Assembly: GCF_014852585.1 (NCBI RefSeq)
Contig: NZ_JACVBX010000022.1
Span: 1-64,000, forward strand
Length of the DNA stretch: 64,000 bases
DNA from: Pseudomonas sp. PDM18
Lineage (GTDB): Bacteria > Pseudomonadota > Gammaproteobacteria > Pseudomonadales > Pseudomonadaceae
Direction: 5' to 3'
Numbering within the stretch: the first letter of the stretch is position 1; each line of letters begins with the position of its first letter. The translations under genes and the position numbers were made by a program. Below, in pieces: positions 40,890 to 49,372 of this stretch. Under the pieces are notes generated by a model, which was not told the origin of the DNA, ran no database searches, and saw only the letters and a program-made list of their open reading frames with translations.

Positions 40890-43763
40890 ATGAAGGCATT
40901 CGAACGGGGTATTCCGCTGCAACTGCTGGTGGCCGGAGCCATCATTGCCAGCATGCTGGTGCTGGCGGGCGCGTTGCTGATCCAGGGATACCGCGGTGTG
41001 GAAGGGGCATTGGTGACGGCTGCCGGGGAATCGGCCAGCCAACTGGGCGCGACCATCAACGAACGGATTCGCCGCTTGATCGATCCGGCGGAAAGCGCGC
41101 TGCGCCTGCTGACCCACGACCCCATCTCGCAGACCGACAACCTGCCGGCGCGCCTCGATCGCCTGCCGATGCTGGTGGAGAACCTGCGCGCCAATCGCAC
41201 CTTGAGTGCGGTGTACATCGGTTATCCGAACGGTGAGTTTCTTCTGATCCGCGCGCTGCGTGTGCCGGAGGTGAGGCAGACCTTGCAGGCGCCGGACGCA
41301 GCCAAGTACCTGGTGCAGAGCCAGACTCTCAACGGCCAGGGCGGGCTGCTCGGCGAGTGGCGCTTCTATGACAGCGAGCTGCGTTTGCTGCGCGTGCAGG
41401 AGCGCCCCGACTATAACTATGACCCCCGTCAGCGTCCCTGGTACAACGAGGCGCGCCTCACCAGCAAGACGGTGCTGACCCAGCCTTATGTGTTCTTCAC
41501 CACGCGCGAGATCGGCCTGACCCTGGCGCACCGCAGCGTCGACGGCGCTGCGGTGATCGGCATGGATGCCTCGGTCAATGACCTGGGCGGCGAGATGGGC
41601 GATCTGCGCCAGACCGCCAATACCGAGCTGGCGGTGGTCGATGGCAAGGGCACGGTGATCGCCTATCCGGACCTGTCGAGGCTGATGATCCACGAAGGCA
41701 AGGAATTGCGCCTGGCCACGCTGGCCGAGTTGAAGGTGCCGGCACTGAGCGAGCTCAACTCCGAGAAGGTGCCTTCCGGTACTGCCCAGTCTTACCGGGT
41801 CAACGGCGAGGATTGGTACGGCATCTGGGTGCCGCTGTCGAACTTCACCAGCAACGAGGTGAAGGTGCTGATCGCGATTCCCGCCGTCGAGCTGCTGGCC
41901 GGTGCGCGGCAACTGTTGTTCAACCAGGCCCTGTGGAGCGGCACGCTGCTGCTGGTGTTGCTGCTGATCGGCTGGTACATCGGCCGGCGCATCGCCCGCC
42001 CGCTGACCGCGCTGGCCGATCAGGTCGGTGCGCTGGCAGCCTTCGACTTCGCCCGGCCGGTGGGTGTGGAGTCGAAGATTGCCGAGGTCCGCGATCTGAG
42101 CAGCGTGATGGGCAGCATGTCGCGCACCATCCACAACTTCCAGGCGATCACCCTCACCCTGAGCCGCGAGACCCGCCTGGAGAGCATGCTCGACGGCGTG
42201 CTCTCGCGCCTGGTCGAAGCCACTGGCGTGATGGGCGGGGCGGTCTACCTGCTGGACGACGAGGAGTGCCGACTGCGCCTGGCCTGCTCGGCAAACGGCG
42301 AGCAGTACCCGCAATCCATGCTGATCGAAGGTTTCACCGAGGCTGAGCTGGCGGAGCGGGTGGACCTGGCGCTGGCCAATCGCGGGCAGTACCTGGAGGT
42401 ATCCCTGCGCAACCGCTCGGATGAGCTGCTGGGTATTCTCGTCCTGCAACTGGCCCAGGAAGGCGTACACAGTCGACAGCCGCGCAAGCCGTTCAAGCGC
42501 TTCGTCGAAGAACTCTCCGGCGCCGCCGCCGTGGCCATCGAAACACGCCAACTGATCGAGGCCCAGCAACGTCTGCTGGACGCGATCATCAAGCTGCTGG
42601 CCGACGCCATCGACGCCAAGAGTCCCTACACCGGTGGTCACTGCGAGCGCGTGCCGCAACTGGCCGACCTGCTGCTGCAGAAGGTCATCGACTCGCACGA
42701 CGGCGAGTATGCCGGCTTCACCATGAGCGACGCCGAACGATACGAATTCCAGATCGCCGCCTGGCTGCACGACTGCGGCAAGATCACCAGCCCCGAGTAT
42801 GTGGTGGATAAGGCGACCAAGCTGGAGACCCTGTACAACCGGCTGCATGAAGTGCGCACGCGCTTCGAGGTGATCTGGCGCGACATCGAGCTGGACTACT
42901 GGCGCGGCATCGCCGAGGGCAGCGACATCGGCCTGCTCGCCGCCCGCCGCGATGCGCTGCATGAATCGCTGCGCGACGACTATGCCTTCGTCGCTCAGGC
43001 CAACGTCGGTGGCGAGTTCATGAAGGACGAGGACATCGAACGCCTCCAGCAGATCGGCGAGCGCCGCTGGATGCGCTATTTCGACGATCGCCTGGGCATC
43101 TCCCACGACGAGGCCGAGCGCCTGCAGGGCCGGCCGCCACAACCGCTGCCGGCGGAGGAATGCCTCCTCGCCGACAAGGCCGAGCACCGCGTGATGTGGG
43201 GCGAGCGCAAACCACCGGTGGCCAAGGACGACCCGCGCAATATCTGGGGCTTCGACATGCGCCTGCCGCCCTACGCCAGTAACTATGGCGAGCTGTACAA
43301 CCTGGGCATCCGTCGCGGCACGCTGAACGACGAGGAGCGCTTCAAGATCAATGAGCACATCGTGCAGACCCTGATGATGCTCACCACCCTGCCGCTGCCG
43401 CGCAACCTGCGCCGCGTGCCGACCATCGCGGCCAACCATCACGAGAAGATGGATGGCACCGGCTATCCGCGCAAACTCTCCCGCGAGCAGATGAGCATCC
43501 CGGAACGGGTGATGGCAATCGCCGACATCTTCGAGGCGCTGACCGCCGCCGACCGCCCGTACAAGGCCCCGAAGACACTCTCCGAGTCGCTGAAGATCCT
43601 CGCCTTCATGGCGCGCGACCAGCACATCGACTCTGACCTCTTCCGCCTGTTCATCAGCCAGGGCGTGTACAAGGAGTACGGTGATCGTTTCCTCAATCCC
43701 GAGCAGATGGACGCGGTGGACGTGCGCGCGATCCTGGAAATCCTCGACGGAGTGAAGGCCTAG
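40890..43763 (+). CDS. dCache-HAMP-GAF-HD-GYP c-di-GMP phosphodiesterase
   Basis: 957-aa membrane protein. The first TM (about 10-30) leads a periplasmic dCache domain (about 35-340; RPWYNEARLTSKTVLTQPYVFFTTREIG). A second TM (347-367) is followed by HAMP (GRRIARPLTALADQVG), a GAF-like domain (about 430-550) and HD-GYP. The HD pair is in AAWLHDCGK (near 627) and the GYP motif is NHHEKMDGTGYP (near 849). The 220 residues between them are far more than in compact HD-GYP domains, implying an insertion of roughly 150 residues. Its metal ligands look complete, so it should hydrolyse c-di-GMP. Probably co-transcribed with the binding protein. Confidence 0.92.
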   Translation: MKAFERGIPLQLLVAGAIIASMLVLAGALLIQGYRGVEGALVTAAGESASQLGATINERIRRLIDPAESALRLLTHDPISQTDNLPARLDRLPMLVENLRANRTLSAVYIGYPNGEFLLIRALRVPEVRQTLQAPDAAKYLVQSQTLNGQGGLLGEWRFYDSELRLLRVQERPDYNYDPRQRPWYNEARLTSKTVLTQPYVFFTTREIGLTLAHRSVDGAAVIGMDASVNDLGGEMGDLRQTANTELAVVDGKGTVIAYPDLSRLMIHEGKELRLATLAELKVPALSELNSEKVPSGTAQSYRVNGEDWYGIWVPLSNFTSNEVKVLIAIPAVELLAGARQLLFNQALWSGTLLLVLLLIGWYIGRRIARPLTALADQVGALAAFDFARPVGVESKIAEVRDLSSVMGSMSRTIHNFQAITLTLSRETRLESMLDGVLSRLVEATGVMGGAVYLLDDEECRLRLACSANGEQYPQSMLIEGFTEAELAERVDLALANRGQYLEVSLRNRSDELLGILVLQLAQEGVHSRQPRKPFKRFVEELSGAAAVAIETRQLIEAQQRLLDAIIKLLADAIDAKSPYTGGHCERVPQLADLLLQKVIDSHDGEYAGFTMSDAERYEFQIAAWLHDCGKITSPEYVVDKATKLETLYNRLHEVRTRFEVIWRDIELDYWRGIAEGSDIGLLAARRDALHESLRDDYAFVAQANVGGEFMKDEDIERLQQIGERRWMRYFDDRLGISHDEAERLQGRPPQPLPAEECLLADKAEHRVMWGERKPPVAKDDPRNIWGFDMRLPPYASNYGELYNLGIRRGTLNDEERFKINEHIVQTLMMLTTLPLPRNLRRVPTIAANHHEKMDGTGYPRKLSREQMSIPERVMAIADIFEALTAADRPYKAPKTLSESLKILAFMARDQHIDSDLFRLFISQGVYKEYGDRFLNPEQMDAVDVRAILEILDGVKA

Positions 43764-43785
43764 GCGCCCCCGCGATCCCCTGAAA

Positions 43786-43821
43786 TGCAAACCGCCGGCT
43801 TGATGCCGGCGGTTTGCATTT
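43786..43821. terminator. Bidirectional terminator
   Basis: GCAAACCGCCGGC-TTGAT-GCCGGCGGTTTGC, flanked by T-rich sequence on the plus side, between the converging HD-GYP and L,D-transpeptidase genes. Confidence 0.88.
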
Positions 43822-43832
43822 GCGGATTCAGA

Positions 43833-44579
43833 TCAGCGCTTGGCGAGGTTGGTGGCGTAGCGGTTGATCTGCGGGTTCTTGGCCACAGTGCAGCTTTGTC
43901 CGGCGAGGAACTGCGAGGTCTTCAGGTACTGCTGCTGCGGGTAGTAGGCGAATACGTAGCTGCCGTTCTTCACCGTGTCGATCAGCTTCTGTGCCACCTG
44001 CGGGCGTACGGCCGGGCAACCCAGGCTACGGCCGAGGCGACCGAGGCCGGAGACGACCTTGGGGTCGGCGTAGGCGGCGGCGTGCATGACGATGGCGCGC
44101 TCTTCGCTGTTGTCGTTGAAGCCCGGCTCCAGGCCCAGCAGGCGCAGGGAGCGGCCGTGCTTGCCGCTGTAGGTCTGGCCGGTCTGGTAGAGGCCGATGG
44201 AGGACTGGTTGCTCTCCGGGCGGTTGGAGAAGGAGGTGGCCATGTCGTCGCCACTCTTCTTGCCATGGGCGACCCACTCCTCGAAGAGCAGCTTGCGCTG
44301 CTTCAGGTCGAAGACCCAGAGGCGCTTGTCGCGGGACGGCTTGGAGTAATCGATCACCGTCAGCAGATTGTTCTGGCCGCCCAACTGGGTGCTGGCGCAC
44401 TGCAGTGCGCTGAGCGCCAAGCGCAGGGTTTCGGTATTGGTTGCCGGCGCGAGGCGGTGCAGTTCCTCGGCGGAGGGAAGGGCGGCAGCGGACGCAGCCT
44501 GCCAGCTACCGAGCGCGAAAAGCGCGGTACTGGCGAGCGAAATCCGGAAGAACCCCCGTAACTTCAAAAAAGTCAGCAT
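43833..44579 (-). CDS. Murein L,D-transpeptidase catalytic-domain protein (YkuD_2 type)
   Basis: 248-aa exported protein (signal peptide ending ASA). The catalytic region carries VMHAAAYADPKVVSGLGRLGRSLGCPAVRP with the active Cys in SLGCPAV and the His in VMHAAAY. This is the PF13645-type branch, distinct from classic YkuD. It would form 3-3 cross-links or attach proteins to peptidoglycan in the periplasm. It is separated by 376 bases from another L,D-transpeptidase gene in the same direction. Confidence 0.88.
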   Translation of the reverse strand: MLTFLKLRGFFRISLASTALFALGSWQAASAAALPSAEELHRLAPATNTETLRLALSALQCASTQLGGQNNLLTVIDYSKPSRDKRLWVFDLKQRKLLFEEWVAHGKKSGDDMATSFSNRPESNQSSIGLYQTGQTYSGKHGRSLRLLGLEPGFNDNSEERAIVMHAAAYADPKVVSGLGRLGRSLGCPAVRPQVAQKLIDTVKNGSYVFAYYPQQQYLKTSQFLAGQSCTVAKNPQINRYATNLAKR

Positions 44580-44955
44580 GAATACAACATTCCCGTTGAA
44601 TCGATATGGTTTTTTCTGGGAAACGCCGCATTGTGCGCGATTTTTGACCAGTGATGTGGTTGTTTTTTAAACAAGTATGGTTCCGCCCGTCGGCAACTAC
44701 GAACTTTCCAGCGTGATAAATCGCCGCGAGGCGGTGAATTTCCCTGCGCTCAGGCGCAGGAGTCTCACCCCGGACAGGCGCCTTGACTCTTTGTGTTTCG
44801 AGATTCTTCGGCTGCTTGCACGGCTGGCTTGACGCCGTCTGTCCGGTGGTGAGTGCAGGCAGTTTGCGGGGGGCGAGCCAGAGGCGGTGCAGTAGAAGGA
44901 TGAAGGCCCTGTAGGGGAAATCTGTAGCACCCAGGCGTCGCTCCGGTCCATCGGG
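44580..44955. other. Intergenic region between L,D-transpeptidase genes
   Basis: AT-richer near 44580-44690, where the promoter of the leftward 43833 gene should lie. I see no supportable gene or clear terminator in the rest. Confidence 0.45.
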
Positions 44956-46008
44956 TTACTGCACGCTCTGGTTCTTGACCGGCTTCTGCTCGGCCTTGCG
45001 GTCGTTGGTGGTGATCACGGTGAAGTCCGGGTTGCTGCGCATATCGCGGGTGGATGGTAAGTCGGTGATTACCAGGGTGCTGCCCACGTCCATGCTGGCG
45101 AGCAGGTTGCGCAGGAATTCGCGGTCGAGGCTGAACTTGCCCAGTTGCTCCGCGGGCGTCAGGCCGCGCTGTGGATCGCTGACCTGCACGCTGGTCCAGC
45201 GCAGATTCGGGCTCTGGCTGTCGATCTCGGCCTGCGAGGGTTTCTCCATGAGCGAGAAGGCGGCGATGCCAGTCCTTTCTTCCGGGTGTTCGAAGGCGAC
45301 GGGCGCGGTGCCGATCTGCAGGCCGCCGCGGTAGACATAGAGGCGACGGTCGGCGCGGCTGACCAGCACGGAGACCGGGCCCTTTTCCGCCCCCGGGTCG
45401 CTCCAGAAGGGCACCACCATGCCGCTGTCATCATGCGGGCCGGCGGCGCGGCCATCACTGACGATGGGTGCGAGCAGGCCGGGGTGGTAGACCTCCACCG
45501 GCGAGCTCTTGGCATCGGAGATGATCACGGTGGTGGAGGTGAAGCCGGTGACTTCGTAGAGCTTCTTGGCAAAGGCCATGGGCAGTCGGATGCAGCCGTG
45601 GGAGGCGGGGTAGCCGGGCAGGTTGCCGGCGTGCAGGGCGATGCCGTCCCAGGTCAGGCGCTGCATGTAGGGCATGGGCGCGCTGTTGTAGAGGTCGGAG
45701 TGGTACTCGACCTTCTTTTGCAGGATGGAGAACACGCCGGTGGGGGTTTCCTTGCCTTTCTTGCCGGTGCTCACCGTGGCCACGCCGATGGCGATGCCGT
45801 TGCGGTACACGTAGGCGCGCTGCTCGGTGAGGCTGACCACCAGGGTGACCGGGCCCGCCGGGGAGATTTCCGGGTACCAGAGGAACTGGCCGGGCTTGAG
45901 CGTCTTCAGCGCGGCCTGCAGGTCCGAGAGCGGCGAGGGCTTGCCCGGATTGGCAAAGGCGACGCTGGCGCTCAGGGCGATCAGCAGGGCAACCGACAGT
46001 TTCTTCAT
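44956..46008 (-). CDS. L,D-transpeptidase (YkuD family)
   Basis: 350-aa exported protein (signal peptide ending AFA). The YkuD domain (about 50-175) has the motif HAGNLPGYPASHGCIRLP with the catalytic Cys and His. A second beta-rich half from about 205 (VSVLVSRADRRLYVYRGGLQIGTAPVAF) repeats the strand pattern of the first half but lacks the Cys motif, suggesting a degenerate duplicate domain. It acts on periplasmic peptidoglycan. Start at 46008 with AAGGAAAGGTA upstream; the frame extends further but without support. Confidence 0.9.
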   Translation of the reverse strand: MKKLSVALLIALSASVAFANPGKPSPLSDLQAALKTLKPGQFLWYPEISPAGPVTLVVSLTEQRAYVYRNGIAIGVATVSTGKKGKETPTGVFSILQKKVEYHSDLYNSAPMPYMQRLTWDGIALHAGNLPGYPASHGCIRLPMAFAKKLYEVTGFTSTTVIISDAKSSPVEVYHPGLLAPIVSDGRAAGPHDDSGMVVPFWSDPGAEKGPVSVLVSRADRRLYVYRGGLQIGTAPVAFEHPEERTGIAAFSLMEKPSQAEIDSQSPNLRWTSVQVSDPQRGLTPAEQLGKFSLDREFLRNLLASMDVGSTLVITDLPSTRDMRSNPDFTVITTNDRKAEQKPVKNQSVQ

Positions 46009-46140
46009 TACCTTTCCTTGGATCGCGGGCATGGCTGGGAGATTAGCCAAGCGGCGAGGCGGGCTGCAAACCGCTGGGCCGAACGGTCTGCGCAGGGTGT
46101 TTCAGGACGTGACCTGGATCGCGAAGCCCGGAGGAACGGC

Positions 46141-46836
46141 TCAGCCCAGCTCGGCGATTTCCTGCGCCGTCAGGGCGCGGTACTCGCCCGGTTGCAGAGC
46201 CGGGTCGAGTTGCAGGCTGCCCATGCTTTCGCGGTGCAGGCGGGTCACCTTGTTCTGGAAGTGGCCGAACATGCGCTTGACCTGGTGGTAGCGGCCTTCG
46301 TGCAGGGTCAGGCGCGCGGCATGGGTGTCGAGAATCTGCAGCTGGGCGGGCAGGGTGGTGAGGTCTTCGAAGGCGAAGTACAGGCCCTGCTCGAAGGTCG
46401 CGATGTAGCGCTCCTCGATCGGGTCTTCGGTCTCGACGTAGTAGACCTTGGGCAGCTTGCGCCCCGGCAGCGTCATGCGCCGCGACCATTGCCCGTCGTT
46501 GGTGATCAGCAGCAGGCCGGTGGTGTTGTAGTCCAGGCGGCCGCCGATGTGCAGCTCGTGCTTGTCCGGCTCGTCCAGCAGGTCGAGCACGGTGCGGTGC
46601 TCGGCGTCGCGGGTGGCGCTGACGCAGCCGGCGGGCTTGTGCAGCATGAAGTAGCGTGCCGGCTTGCCGACCTGCAGCACGTCGTCGTCCAGCTCCACGC
46701 GGGAAAACTCGCGCACCTCGTGGCGAGCATCGCGCACCACCTGACCATCCACGCGCAGGCGGCCCTCGGCAAGCAGCTGACGGGCCTGCTGGCGGTTCAG
46801 GTGAGGCAGGTTGGCAATGAAACGGTCCAGGCGCAT
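46141..46836 (-). CDS. rsuA: 16S rRNA pseudouridine(516) synthase
   Basis: 231-aa RsuA-family enzyme that isomerises U516 of 16S rRNA. An S4 RNA-binding domain (residues 1-55, RLDRFIANLPHLNRQQARQL) precedes the catalytic domain with HIGGRLDYNTTGLLL. D102 would be the catalytic Asp, the same number as in E. coli RsuA. GRYHQVKRMFGHFQNKV is the later family motif. It overlaps the upstream 71-aa cysteine-rich gene by one base (TGATG). Confidence 0.92.
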   Translation of the reverse strand: MRLDRFIANLPHLNRQQARQLLAEGRLRVDGQVVRDARHEVREFSRVELDDDVLQVGKPARYFMLHKPAGCVSATRDAEHRTVLDLLDEPDKHELHIGGRLDYNTTGLLLITNDGQWSRRMTLPGRKLPKVYYVETEDPIEERYIATFEQGLYFAFEDLTTLPAQLQILDTHAARLTLHEGRYHQVKRMFGHFQNKVTRLHRESMGSLQLDPALQPGEYRALTAQEIAELG

Positions 46837-47051
46837 CAGGCGTTCCCGGCATCCTTCAGCCCGGCGGCGCAGCGCGGGCACAGGCAGGCGCGGTCGACCA
46901 GCTCCGGCGGAATACGCTCCAGCGCCGCACGGTCGATGGGCGTGCTGAAGCACCAGCAGTCCTGGCCCTGCAGCGCCGGATCGGCCTGGGTGCAGCGGTT
47001 GGACTGGCCGCAGAGCGGGCAGCGGCTGGGATCGGGAGTGGCGTCGTTCAT
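46836..47051 (-). CDS. Cysteine-rich CWC family protein
   Basis: 71-aa protein with the Cys pattern RCPLCGQSNRC...GQDCWCFST...ACLCPRCA and the signature CWC. It probably binds zinc. The function of the family is unknown; the gene is often beside rsuA in Pseudomonas as far as I recall, and here it overlaps it. Confidence 0.88.
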   Translation of the reverse strand: MNDATPDPSRCPLCGQSNRCTQADPALQGQDCWCFSTPIDRAALERIPPELVDRACLCPRCAAGLKDAGNA

Positions 47052-47149
47052 GGCCGGTCAGGGCGGAGGCTGGTGGTGAGGCGGGCGCACAGGGTGCAGC
47101 GCCGACCCGCATCGCGCAAGCGGATTCGGATCGGCGCGGCGGGTGCCGG

Positions 47150-47983
47150 TCAGGGGATTTCGATACGCTCGATCCAGGGCTCCAGGCGCCGGCCGAAGGC
47201 CACTTCGGCGACGAAGGGCTGGGGCAGGCCGTCCGACGTCCGGTGGGGCTGCGCCGTGATCTCGTCCAGGCGCCCGCGCCACTGGTAGGGCACGTTGATG
47301 CTGTCGGAGCCGATGCCATTGGCGGTGCCGCCCAGTGTCCAGATGTGCTGGTAGTAGTTGGAAATGGGGCGCACGCGGCCATGGATGATCAGGTAGCGCT
47401 GGCGGTCGGGGTATTGGGTGCGCAGGGCCTGGAGATCCAGGCCGACGTCCTTGAGCAGCAGGCGCGTGTCGGTTTTCTCTTCGCTGTCCAGTTCGCGGCG
47501 GATGAAGTCGCGCTCGTCCGCCAGCCGCGCATTCTGCGGCGCGGCGTCGGCGGCCTGGCGAGCCTCGTCGAGGCGCTTGCGCGTCAGCTGTACTTCGCGC
47601 TCGTACAGCGGGCCGGCCAGCTCCAGCACCAGCAGGGCGTCGCGCGATTGCTGGCGGCCGAAGTGCTGGGCACTGTCGTCATCCACTTGCGCGGGCATGT
47701 TGAAGCCCAGCTTCGCCATCTTCTGCGCGTCGATGGCCGGCAGCCAGCCACGATTGTGCCGCGAGCCCTCATCGCGCGTGGGAGTCCGCCAGCGCAGCCG
47801 CAGGCTCAGGCCGCTGTTCTCGTTGTGCCAGGTGGTGTTGCGGATCAGCTCGCGCTGGCTGAGGGGCAGTCTGCTCTCGGGCTCGGCCGAACGGTTCCAG
47901 GCGACACCGCCCAGGGCCACGGCGTTGACCAGCAGGATCAGGCCGGCTCCGCCGACCAGGGCATGGGTGCGCGTCCAGTTCAT
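47150..47983 (-). CDS. GDYXXLXY/DUF4824-type envelope protein
   Basis: 277-aa protein with one N-terminal membrane anchor (about 8-28, LVGGAGLILLVNAVALGGVAW) and a periplasmic domain with a central coiled region (LYEREVQLTRKRLDEARQAADAA). I assign the DUF4824-like family from the overall layout only. It starts 4 bases inside the end of the DUF2157 gene (ATGA) after GGGAGGGACTTCGTC, and the two are likely partners. Confidence 0.7.
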   Translation of the reverse strand: MNWTRTHALVGGAGLILLVNAVALGGVAWNRSAEPESRLPLSQRELIRNTTWHNENSGLSLRLRWRTPTRDEGSRHNRGWLPAIDAQKMAKLGFNMPAQVDDDSAQHFGRQQSRDALLVLELAGPLYEREVQLTRKRLDEARQAADAAPQNARLADERDFIRRELDSEEKTDTRLLLKDVGLDLQALRTQYPDRQRYLIIHGRVRPISNYYQHIWTLGGTANGIGSDSINVPYQWRGRLDEITAQPHRTSDGLPQPFVAEVAFGRRLEPWIERIEIP

Positions 47984-49056
47984 GACGAAGTCCCTCCCAG
48001 CAGGCCATGGGCACGGCGCAGGCGCCGCAGCACCAGCAGGATCAGCACGGCGCACAGGCCCAGCACGAGGAAGAACAGGTACTTGGGCATCACCTCCCAC
48101 CACCAGTCGAAGAACTTGGTGTAGAGGAAGATCACGAAGAAGGTCAGCCCGGTGTTCACCACTTCCGGCCATTCGCGGCGTGCGCCCTGCCAGATGACCA
48201 GCGCCGAGGCAATGAAACCGAGCACCTGGTAGAGGTTCTCCACCGTGGCGAAGCCCAGTGGCAGGTAGCTGCCGCCGCCCCAGTTGGCCAGCACCAGCAT
48301 GGGCAGGAACAGACCGAGCAGGCCGAATACGCGGTAGATCGCGGCGAAGCCGTCGAAGCGGTTCTGCGCGATGAACGAGGGGACGAGGAAGATCAGCAGT
48401 GCGGCGGGGAAGAAGTTCTCCGGGCGCTCGCCCACATCCAGCCAGTAGACGCCGCTCCAGGTGCCGACCCGCGCGGCGACGTAGCCCATCACGCAGATCA
48501 GCGCGGCGGCCAGCAGCAGGCGGGTGTTGCAGGTGTAGGCGAGCAGCAGGGCGTAGGCGGCCCAGGGCAACAGGGCCTTGTCCGAGGGCGTGATGTTGAA
48601 GATCTGCCCGACCATCACGACGTTCAGCACCAGGCCGGCGAAGGCCAGCATGGCGCCGAGCTTGGCGAAGTAGCCGGAGGCGTCGCGGCGTTGCAGGAAG
48701 AATGTCAGCACCAGGCTGATCAGCGATGCGGCGATGAGGGTGAGCACCTGGGCGGTTTCCGCGAACAGGCCCCAGAACTGGTAGAACAGGAAGAACAGGC
48801 TAGCGGCCAGGGCCAGCGCGCCGAGGAAGGAGGCGATGCGCATGCCCAGGGAGAGGCGATGGTCCTGGCTGTCGCGGTCGATGTCGAAGCGTGTGCGGTA
48901 GTCGGCGAGCAGGCGTTGCTGGTGGTCGTGCAGGCGGTCGCGCTGGGTGGTGTCGAGGACGAGGGCGCCTTCGTCGTGCAGGCGGCGCAGCTCGCGGTCG
49001 AAGGCCAGGATATCGTCGACGCGGTGCTGCGCCTGCTGGTGGCTGAGGTCGGGCAT
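47980..49056 (-). CDS. DUF2157 membrane protein
   Basis: 358-aa protein. The N-terminal cytosolic part (about 1-70, charged, helical) is followed by about ten hydrophobic segments (from SFLGALALAASLFFLFYQFW to YLFFLVLGLCAVLILLVLRRLRR). This matches the DUF2157 family of unknown function. I start at 49056 (AAGGACCGGTC upstream); the open frame runs to 49167 without a ribosome site. First gene of a two-gene unit with the DUF4824-like gene. Confidence 0.82.
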   Translation of the reverse strand: MPDLSHQQAQHRVDDILAFDRELRRLHDEGALVLDTTQRDRLHDHQQRLLADYRTRFDIDRDSQDHRLSLGMRIASFLGALALAASLFFLFYQFWGLFAETAQVLTLIAASLISLVLTFFLQRRDASGYFAKLGAMLAFAGLVLNVVMVGQIFNITPSDKALLPWAAYALLLAYTCNTRLLLAAALICVMGYVAARVGTWSGVYWLDVGERPENFFPAALLIFLVPSFIAQNRFDGFAAIYRVFGLLGLFLPMLVLANWGGGSYLPLGFATVENLYQVLGFIASALVIWQGARREWPEVVNTGLTFFVIFLYTKFFDWWWEVMPKYLFFLVLGLCAVLILLVLRRLRRAHGLLGGTSS

Positions 49057-49144
49057 GACCGGTCCTTGCGGCGGGAGATGCTTGAACTCTAGCTGTCGGC
49101 GGGGCGGGGTTCCATGGGCAGCTTCGCAGTGTGTATGACGCGTG

Positions 49145-49360
49145 ACGTCATACGCCATCGCGGGCATGGCCCGCTCCTACAAGGGGGGGCCAGCCACCGC
49201 CGATGGGCGCGTGCTCACTGTAGGACGGGTGGAGCGGAGCGATACCCATGCTGCCGGTGCACGGGGTTGATGGGTATCGCTGCGCTCCACGCCATCCTGC
49301 GGCCTGCCTTTCGCCGATCTTGCGCGGCGGATGACGCTGGCGCGTTATCCGCCCTACGAA
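49145..49360. repeat. Intergenic palindromic repeats
   Basis: A partial REP (CGGGCATGGCCCGCTCCTAC) is followed by a GTAGGACGGGTGGAGCGGAG ... TTATCCGCCCTACGAA repeat (49220-49360). The latter holds an internal inverted pair around GATACCCAT/ATGGGTATC. A relative lies at 58493-58572. No gene in the 316-base gap. Confidence 0.7.
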
Positions 49361-49372
49361 ATCCCGCCGCGA

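Noticed and set aside
39960..43790. 1276-codon open frame on the minus strand opposite the HD-GYP gene
   Set aside because: It is an antisense frame of the high-GC third-position pattern, with no domain resemblance. The plus-strand gene has clear HAMP, GAF and HD-GYP motifs.
44697..44951. 84-codon minus-strand frame between the L,D-transpeptidases
   Set aside because: No ribosome site or family features; Ser/Arg-rich as expected of random high-GC frames.
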